Below, piece by piece: positions 59,079 through 64,000 of a stretch of DNA of 64,000 nt (positions are counted from its first letter, which is position 1; each line of letters begins with the position of its first letter). The position numbers and the translations under genes are program-made. Location of the stretch: NCBI RefSeq assembly GCF_011758655.1, contig NZ_JAAMPA010000001.1:1-64000 (forward strand), given 5' to 3'. Below the pieces are notes generated by a model that worked only from the letters and a program-made list of their open reading frames with translations, searched no databases and was not told the origin of the DNA. The stretch is from Modestobacter marinus. GTDB taxonomy: Bacteria; Actinomycetota; Actinomycetes; Mycobacteriales; Geodermatophilaceae.

Positions 59079-60788
59079 TCATGCGAGGGCCTCCGCCAGG
59101 GGGCCCAGCGCGAGCGCCGGGAAGTACGTGAGGCCGACGACGACCAGGACGACGGCGCCCAGCAGGCCGACGAACAGCGGCTGGTGGGTGGGCAGCGTCC
59201 CGGCGGTCACCGGCGCCTTGCCCTGCACCGCGAGCCGGCCGGCCAGCGCGACCACCAGCACGATGGGCAGGAACCGGCCCAACGCCATCGCCAGGCCCAG
59301 CGCGGTGTTGAAGAACGGCGTGTTCGCGCTCAGCCCGGCGAACGCCGAGCCGTTGTTGTTCGACGCCGAGGTGAAGGCGTAGAGCAGCTCGCTCAAGCCG
59401 TGCGACCCGCTGTTGAGCAGCGAGCTCAGGCCGGTGTCGGTGGCGACCGCCACCGCCGTCCCGGTGAGCACGAGCACCGGGGTGACCAGCACGTACAGCG
59501 AGGCGAGCGTCATCTCGCGGCGGCCGAGCTTCTTGCCCAGGTACTCCGGCGTCCGGCCGACCATGAGGCCGGCGACGAACACCGCGACGACGGCGAGCAC
59601 GAGCATCCCGTAGAGCCCCGAGCCGACCCCGCCGGGCGCGACCTCGCCGAGCATCATGTTCGCCAGCACGAGCATCCCGCCGGTGGGCGTGTAGCTGTCG
59701 TGCATCGAGTTGACCGCGCCGGTGGAGGTCAGCGTCGTCGCCGTTCCGAACAGGGCCGACAGCGGACCGCCGAAGCGCACCTCCTGACCCTCGGTGGCCG
59801 CGCCGGCGAGCTGCAGCGCCGCTCCCCCGGCCCGGGCCTGCGCCCAGCTGGTGAGCGCCGCCGAGGCGACGGCCAGCGACGCCATCACGCCGACGATGGC
59901 CAGGCCCTGACGACGGTCACCGACCATCCGGCCGAAGGTGCGCGGCAGCGAGAAGGGGATGGCCAGCAGCAGGAACACCTGGAACAGCGAGATCCAGGCG
60001 CTCGGGCCCTCGAAGGGGTGCGCGGAGTTGGCGTTGTAGAAGCCACCGCCGTTGGTGCCCAGCTCCTTGATCGCCTCCTGCGAGGCCACCGGCCCGCCGG
60101 GCAGGTACTGGGTGGCGCCGGCCAGCGTCGTCGCGTCGGTGCCCGACGACAGGTTCTGCACCACGCCACCGAGCACCAGGACGACGGCGGCGACCGTGGC
60201 CAGCGGCAGCAGCACCCGGGCGATCGCCCGGGTGAGGTCGACCCAGAAGTTGCCCAGCCGGTCGGTGCCGCTGCGGGCGAAGCCGCGCACCAGCGCGATC
60301 GCCACCGCGATGCCGACGGCCGCGGAGACGAAGTTCTGCACCGCCAGCCCGGCCATCTGCACCAGGTGGCCCATCGTCGACTCGCCGCTGTAGCCCTGCC
60401 AGTTCGTGTTGGTCACGAAGCTGACCGCGGTGTTCCAGGCCGAGCCCGGCTCGACCGCAGCCATCTCGTTGTCCAGCGGCAGCCACTGCTGCACGCGCTG
60501 CAGCAGGTAGAGGAAGAGCACCGACACCAGCGAGAAGGCCAGCACGCTGCGCAGGTAGACCGGCCACCGCTGCTCCGTGTCCGCATCCACGCCCACCGCG
60601 CGGTAGACCAGCCGCTCCACCCGCCAGTGCCCTGAACCAGTGGGCAGAAATGGCCATTCCTGCCCAGGCGGGGAGGCGGGGCCGGTGGTGAAGGCGTGGG
60701 CCATCCAGTCGCCCAGGGGCTTGTGCACGGCGACCAGTGCCAGCACCAGCAGCGCCACCTGCAGCCAGCCGGCTGCGGTGCTGCTCAT
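59079..60788 (-). CDS. kdpA: potassium-transporting ATPase subunit A, with repeat-derived insert
   Basis: 569 residues, about ten membrane helices and four K+-channel-like selectivity segments ([39 protein letters not shown] among them). The subunit binds and conducts K+. Residues about 37-54 ([19 protein letters not shown]) form an extra Pro/Gly-rich loop before the conserved [15 protein letters not shown]. This loop is encoded partly by a palindromic repeat (60642-60665), so the gene appears to have absorbed a mobile element in frame. The start overlaps the stop of kdpF. Confidence 0.95.
   Translation of the reverse strand: MSSTAAGWLQVALLVLALVAVHKPLGDWMAHAFTTGPASPPGQEWPFLPTGSGHWRVERLVYRAVGVDADTEQRWPVYLRSVLAFSLVSVLFLYLLQRVQQWLPLDNEMAAVEPGSAWNTAVSFVTNTNWQGYSGESTMGHLVQMAGLAVQNFVSAAVGIAVAIALVRGFARSGTDRLGNFWVDLTRAIARVLLPLATVAAVVLVLGGVVQNLSSGTDATTLAGATQYLPGGPVASQEAIKELGTNGGGFYNANSAHPFEGPSAWISLFQVFLLLAIPFSLPRTFGRMVGDRRQGLAIVGVMASLAVASAALTSWAQARAGGAALQLAGAATEGQEVRFGGPLSALFGTATTLTSTGAVNSMHDSYTPTGGMLVLANMMLGEVAPGGVGSGLYGMLVLAVVAVFVAGLMVGRTPEYLGKKLGRREMTLASLYVLVTPVLVLTGTAVAVATDTGLSSLLNSGSHGLSELLYAFTSASNNNGSAFAGLSANTPFFNTALGLAMALGRFLPIVLVVALAGRLAVQGKAPVTAGTLPTHQPLFVGLLGAVVLVVVGLTYFPALALGPLAEALA
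60642..60665. repeat. 24-bp palindromic element inside kdpA
   Basis: The two 12-bp arms, GGGCAGAAATGG and CCATTCCTGCCC, pair with one mismatch. The element lies within the kdpA frame and encodes part of a loop absent from typical KdpA. A near-identical palindrome sits at 61108-61133. Confidence 0.75.
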
Positions 60789-60868
60789 CAGAACCGTTCC
60801 GGGAACAGCAGGCTGCCGAGCAGGTAGAGCACCAGGCCGATGGCCACGGCGAGCGCAACCCAGGTCAC
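60788..60868 (-). CDS. kdpF: KdpF small membrane subunit
   Basis: 26 residues from [23 protein letters not shown] then LFPERF, a single helix ending in the PERF motif typical of KdpF. It stabilises the KdpFABC complex. Its stop overlaps the kdpA ATG, and its start overlaps the stop of the preceding 27-residue gene. Confidence 0.9.
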   Translation of the reverse strand: MTWVALAVAIGLVLYLLGSLLFPERF

Positions 60869-60948
60869 AGCCGTTCCACCCCTCGCACCGCCAGTGCCAG
60901 CAGCCCGAAGACCACCAGCGTCAGGAGCACGTAGACCACGTCGGTCAC
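60865..60948 (-). CDS. 27-residue membrane peptide preceding kdpF
   Basis: Frame GTG to TGA coding for [20 protein letters not shown] then RGVERL: one membrane helix with a basic end. Its TGA overlaps the GTG of kdpF (GTGA), so it is the true first gene of the operon, with GAGGG about 11 nt upstream. I know of similar short reading frames before kdpF in other actinobacteria but no assigned function. It may be a second small subunit or a leader peptide. Confidence 0.68.
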   Translation of the reverse strand: MTDVVYVLLTLVVFGLLALAVRGVERL

Positions 60949-61032
60949 GTCGAGAGCACCCTCATCCGCATCCGGGTGGACGACCGGTCGTCGTCCACGT
61001 CCGGGCGGCGACGCTAGGAGCGCTCAGCGGTG

Positions 61033-61094
61033 CTGACGGGTGTCTTGACGCGTCCTTGACGGCGGGAGGCGGCGACCTTGACGCCGTCCTGACG
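61033..61094 (-). promoter_or_regulatory. TGACG direct-repeat array upstream of the kdp operon (candidate KdpE sites)
   Basis: The hexamer (T/C)TGACG occurs at 61033, 61045, 61056, 61078 and 61089. Spacings of 12, 11 and 11 bp are one helical turn, the geometry used by OmpR-family regulators. The same pair (TTGACGGGATCCTGACG) stands upstream of kdpD at 62992. I infer KdpE binding. Confidence 0.55.
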
Positions 61095-61107
61095 GTCGTC
61101 CCCGATG

Positions 61108-61133
61108 GGGACAGAAATGGCCATTTCTGCCCC
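61108..61133. repeat. palindromic element upstream of the kdp operon
   Basis: GGGACAGAAATGG faces CCATTTCTGCCCC with one mismatch. It has the same core as the element inside kdpA and lies in the intergenic region next to the TGACG repeats. Confidence 0.72.
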
Positions 61134-61175
61134 ACGGTGGGTCCCAGGCGAACGGCGGCGCGCGGGCCGTAGCCA

Positions 61176-61232
61176 CCGTTGTGCGCTGACTGCTGGTTCC
61201 CGGCTGGGGAACCGGCCGTCAGCGCACAACGG
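61176..61232 (-). terminator. nested hairpin after the VOC gene
   Basis: Outer arms of 15 bp (CCGTTGTGCGCTGAC with its exact complement at 61218) enclose a second perfect hairpin GGTTCCC/GGGAACC. It begins 6 bp beyond the VOC stop codon on the minus strand, so it most likely ends that transcript. The double-stem structure is unusually elaborate. Confidence 0.65.
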
Positions 61233-61237
61233 CGGTC

Positions 61238-61660
61238 TCAGGCGGACGGCGGCGGGGTCATCTGGGCGATCCGCACGGAGTTGCCGAACGGGTCGCGGAA
61301 GCCGAAGTCGATGCCGTAGGGCTGCACGACCGGCTCCTCGGGCAGCTCGACGCCCTTCTCCTTCAGCGCGGCGTGAGTCTTGTGCGCGTCGTCGGTGGTG
61401 AAGAACAGGTGTCCGCCGCCGGCGCCCTTGGTGACCAGATCGCGCACCTGGCCGGCGATCTCCGGGCTGACCGAGGGCGGCGCGGGCAGCTCCAGCAGGA
61501 CGGCGTGCCCGGGGTCGCTGGGCAGCGCCACGGTCAGGAAGCGCATCGGACCGAACTGCTGGTCGGTCTGCACCTCGAAGCCGAGCGTGCCGACGTAGAA
61601 GTCCAGCGCCTGGTCCTGGTCGAGGACGTAGAGGGAGGTGATCGAGAGGGAGGTCAACAT
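61238..61660 (-). CDS. VOC family protein
   Basis: 140 residues: SITSLYVLDQDQALDFYVGT, LGFEVQTDQQFGPMRFLTVA, FFTTDDAHKTHAALKEKGVE, DFGFRDPFGNSVRIAQM. The layout is that of the common actinobacterial VOC protein resembling a glyoxalase or dioxygenase with unknown substrate. It lies 10 bp downstream of an AraC regulator gene on the same strand and is probably co-transcribed. Confidence 0.87.
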   Translation of the reverse strand: MLTSLSITSLYVLDQDQALDFYVGTLGFEVQTDQQFGPMRFLTVALPSDPGHAVLLELPAPPSVSPEIAGQVRDLVTKGAGGGHLFFTTDDAHKTHAALKEKGVELPEEPVVQPYGIDFGFRDPFGNSVRIAQMTPPPSA

Positions 61661-61670
61661 GCGAGCGACG

Positions 61671-62105
61671 CTAGGACCGGGCGGGGTCCCCGGGCTTCTC
61701 CGAACGTGCGGTCTCCCCGCTCGGCCGCAGCCACCGCATGCCGAAGCAGGAGGGCACCGGCGCCAGCGGCCCGCGCCGCCGGTAGACGCTCGGCGGCTCC
61801 CCGACGATGTCGGCGAACACCCGGCTGAACGTGCCCAGACTGCTGAAGCCGACGCTCATGCAGATCTCGGTCACCGACCGGTCGCTGCTGCGCAGCAGGA
61901 ACATCGCCCGCTCCACCCGGCGCCGCTGCAGGTAGCGGTGCGGGGGCTCGCCGAACGTGGCCGTGAAGGTGCGGCTGAAGTGCGCCGGTGAGACGTGCGC
62001 GAGCCGGGCCAGCGTCGGGACGTCGAGGGGCTCGGCGTAGGCGCGGTCCATCGCGTCCCGGGCGCGCAGCATCCGCCGGTTGGAGTCCTCGCTCGCCCGG
62101 CTCAT
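61671..62105 (-). CDS. AraC family regulator
   Basis: 144 residues, essentially only the double helix-turn-helix DNA-binding domain: LDVPTLARLAHVSPAHFSRT, FTATFGEPPHRYLQRRRVER, AMFLLRSSDRSVTEICMSVG, FSSLGTFSRVFADIVGEPPS. There is no N-terminal effector domain; a 35-residue tail follows. It presumably controls the downstream VOC gene and itself. These AraC-VOC pairs are common in actinobacteria. Confidence 0.9.
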   Translation of the reverse strand: MSRASEDSNRRMLRARDAMDRAYAEPLDVPTLARLAHVSPAHFSRTFTATFGEPPHRYLQRRRVERAMFLLRSSDRSVTEICMSVGFSSLGTFSRVFADIVGEPPSVYRRRGPLAPVPSCFGMRWLRPSGETARSEKPGDPARS

Positions 62106-62326
62106 CGGACCGGTCGCGGCGTGCTGCCCATGGCGCCCCCTCCCCTGACCGGACGACGGTCGCGTCGCCGGCCCTCGCCGTCAAGGATCAGGGCGTTCCC
62201 TGATGCGCCCGGGCACCGGTTCCCGACAGGCTCAGCCCAGCCGATCGCCAGCGGCACCGACCACCGTCGGCCCGACGGCGATCAAGGGGGCGGGCAGATG
62301 CGGACGACGACGGTGCGGACCCTCCC

Positions 62327-62962
62327 GTGGTGAGCGCCGTGCTCGACCGGGTCGGCGGCTGGCCGGCGGTGCTGGTGCTCGGGGTCGCCGCCCTCGTCCT
62401 GGCACTGGAGAGCGGCGTGATCGCCGGGGTGCTGCTGCCCGGCTCGACCACGCTCGTCGTCCTGGGGCTGTGGTCGGCGACCACCGGGACCCACCCGGCG
62501 CTGCCCATCGCCGTCGCCGCAGCCGCGAGCGCCGGTGGGGCGGTGCACGGCTGGCTGCGCGGCCACCAGCGCCGGGCCACCGGCCCACCGCAGGGCAGGT
62601 TGCGGACCCGGGTCGAACCCGCGGTCCGGCAGGCGGAGACGTGGCTGACCAGCCGGTCTCCCCGGCACACGGCCCTGGTGCTCGCGGCCGCGCACTGGGC
62701 CGCGGTCACCCGGACGCTCACGCCCCGCGTCGCCGGCGGCGGCGGGGTGCCGCTGCGGTTGCTCGGGCCGGTCGTCGCCGCCAGCAGCACCGCGTGGGCC
62801 ACCACGGTCGTCCTGCTGGCCCGGGAGCTCGGGCAGCAGGTCGCCGCCGAGGCCGGCTGGGTGCCGGTCACCGTGGTCATCGTCCTGGCCGGGGCACTGC
62901 TGGTCCGTCGCCGGCTGCGGCACGGGCCCCTGACCTGCCGGCCGCACCGCCAGGCCGGCTGA
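62327..62962 (+). CDS. DedA/SNARE-associated-like membrane protein
   Basis: 211 residues with about four to five membrane helices. ALESGVIAGVLLPGSTTLVV resembles the DedA re-entrant motif (E..G.P.PG), and the middle RSPRHTALVLAAAHWAAVTR, TLTPRVAGGGGVPLRLLGPV loosely resembles the second DedA motif (F..RF.P..R). The family moves or flips polyprenyl phosphates or lipids. Several key residues (the second acidic residue and the FxRxxPxxR Arg pair) are altered, so this may be a divergent member. GTG at 62327 or 62330. Confidence 0.62.
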   Translation: MVSAVLDRVGGWPAVLVLGVAALVLALESGVIAGVLLPGSTTLVVLGLWSATTGTHPALPIAVAAAASAGGAVHGWLRGHQRRATGPPQGRLRTRVEPAVRQAETWLTSRSPRHTALVLAAAHWAAVTRTLTPRVAGGGGVPLRLLGPVVAASSTAWATTVVLLARELGQQVAAEAGWVPVTVVIVLAGALLVRRRLRHGPLTCRPHRQAG

Positions 62963-62991
62963 GCCACCGCCCTCACCCGCCGGAGGTGGTC

Positions 62992-63008
62992 TTGACGGGA
63001 TCCTGACG
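62992..63008 (+). promoter_or_regulatory. TGACG pair upstream of kdpD (candidate KdpE site)
   Basis: TTGACGGGATCCTGACG has two TGACG words 11 bp apart, matching the array upstream of kdpF. It lies 37 bp before the kdpD start. Confidence 0.5.
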
Positions 63009-63044
63009 CCCGGCTGCACCGGAGTGTCGGTGGGCGGGGTGATC

Positions 63045-64000
63045 ATGGGCGGCATGGCCCGCGGGACCCTGCGCATCTACCTCGGCGCCGCTCCCGGCGT
63101 CGGGAAGACCTTCGCCGCGCTCGGCGAGGCCCACCGGCGCCGCGAGCGGGGTTGCGACGTCGTCGTCGGCCTGGTCGAGACGCACGGCCGCCCACGCACC
63201 GTCGCCGCCCTCGACGGGCTGGAGGTGCTCCCCCGTGCCGCCGTCACCCACCGCGGCGTGACCCTGGCGGAGCTGGACGTCGACGCGCTGCTCGCCCGCC
63301 GGCCCGACTGGGTGGTCATCGACGAGCTCGCGCACACCAACGTGCCCGGCAGCCGGCACGCCAAGCGCTGGCAGGACGTCGAGCAGGTGCTCGACGCCGG
63401 GATCAACGTGCTGACCACGGTCAACGTGCAGCACCTGGAGAGCCTCAACGACGTCGTCGAGCAGATCACCGGCGTCCCGCAGCAGGAGACCGTGCCCGAC
63501 GCGGTGGTCCGCCGGGCCGACCAGATCGAGCTGGTCGACATGAGCCCGGAGGCGCTGCGCCGCCGGCTCGCGCACGGCAACGTCTACGCCGCCGAGCGGG
63601 TCGACGCCGCGCTGGGCAACTGGTTCCGGATCGGCAACCTCACCGCGCTGCGCGAGCTGGCCCTGCTGTGGCTGGCCGACCGGGTCGACGAGGGGCTGCG
63701 GACGTACAAGGCCGAGCACGCCATCGACCACGTCTGGGAGGCCCGCGAACGCGTGGTGGTCGCGCTCACCGGCGGGCCGGAGGGCGAGACGCTGATCCGC
63801 CGCGCCTCCCGGGTGGCCCGGCGCAGCGGCAACGGCGTGCTGCTCGCCGTGCACGTGCTGTCCGGCGACGGCCTGGCCGGCGCCTCCTCCGGCGCGCTGC
63901 GCGCCCAGCGGTCACTGGTGGAGAGCCTGGGCGGCAGCTACCACCAGGTGGTCGGGGACGACGTCGCCGAGGCGCTGCTGGAGTTCGCCCGCGGCGTCGA
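63045..64000 (+). CDS. kdpD: sensor histidine kinase KdpD, N-terminal part (cut by window)
   Basis: The frame from ATG 63045 (GTG 63039 and ATG 63054 are alternatives) runs off the right edge after about 318 codons. The KdpD N-terminal domain is unmistakable: LRIYLGAAPGVGKTFAALGE with a Walker A loop, VVVGLVETHGRPRTVAALDG, DWVVIDELAHTNVPGSRHAK, RWQDVEQVLDAGINVLTTVN, VQHLESLNDVVEQITG. A USP-like domain starts near residue 245 (RVVVALTGGPEGETLIRRAS). It senses low K+ or turgor and phosphorylates KdpE, which should lie beyond the window. Unusually, it is 2.1 kb from and divergent to kdpFABC. Confidence 0.93.
   Translation, partial: MGGMARGTLRIYLGAAPGVGKTFAALGEAHRRRERGCDVVVGLVETHGRPRTVAALDGLEVLPRAAVTHRGVTLAELDVDALLARRPDWVVIDELAHTNVPGSRHAKRWQDVEQVLDAGINVLTTVNVQHLESLNDVVEQITGVPQQETVPDAVVRRADQIELVDMSPEALRRRLAHGNVYAAERVDAALGNWFRIGNLTALRELALLWLADRVDEGLRTYKAEHAIDHVWEARERVVVALTGGPEGETLIRRASRVARRSGNGVLLAVHVLSGDGLAGASSGALRAQRSLVESLGGSYHQVVGDDVAEALLEFARGV

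Overview
The window is very GC-rich (mostly above 70 %) actinobacterial DNA. GTG starts, short intergenic gaps, GTGA/ATGA translational coupling, Mrp and Kdp modules, DUF222/HNH (13E12-type) genes and PP2C/ANTAR signalling proteins all fit a terrestrial actinobacterium. My inference, from overall flavour and not from a search, is the Geodermatophilaceae (Geodermatophilus, Blastococcus or Modestobacter).

Layout. 1-1.5 kb (minus): end of a Tad/Flp pilus locus (TadE-like protein, Flp pilin, prepilin peptidase), then a methyltransferase and a large secreted lytic transglycosylase with a Pro/Glu/Ala repeat. 4.2-7.5 kb: GntR regulator, NCS1 permease and Asp/Glu-type racemase, probably a hydantoin/allantoin-type uptake unit. 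7.6-10.2 kb: PAS-GAF-PP2C phosphatase coupled to a small ATP-binding kinase-like protein. 10.2-31.9 kb: an ion-transport island holding a complete nine-gene V/A-type rotary ATPase (D-stator-I-K-E-C-F-A-B), an acyltransferase, a P2-type Ca2+/Mn2+ ATPase, a full Mrp (MnhA-G) antiporter operon on the opposite strand and a CaCA-family exchanger. Two related winged-helix regulators and a tiny C2H2 zinc-finger protein sit at its internal borders, with inverted repeats at the promoters. The proteolipid carries the residues expected of a Na+-binding c-ring, so a Na+ cycle (Na+ V-ATPase plus Na+/H+ Mrp) is plausible.

32-54 kb: accessory and regulatory genes. There are two DUF222/HNH paralogues, both preceded by LexA-type SOS boxes; an alpha/beta hydrolase next to a 44-bp degenerate tandem repeat; an MMPL transporter; an RNB ribonuclease; an ECF42-type sigma/DGPF pair; and four XRE-MmyB-type regulators, each beside an oxidoreductase or exporter. 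An ANTAR protein and a second multidomain PP2C phosphatase also lie here.

54.3-55.9 kb: a single gene of clearly lower GC encodes a P-loop ATPase resembling the Sll1717 family. It stands alone next to tRNA-Ala(GGC), has the look of a horizontally acquired islet, and is my best candidate for an undescribed, possibly defence-related, gene. 56.3-61 kb (minus): kdpFABC with an extra 27-residue membrane peptide upstream. 61.2-64 kb: an AraC-VOC pair, a DedA-like membrane protein and the start of kdpD (cut by the window). TGACG repeats at 11-bp spacing upstream of both kdpF and kdpD look like shared KdpE sites, and a mobile palindrome has spread through the kdp locus and into the kdpA reading frame.
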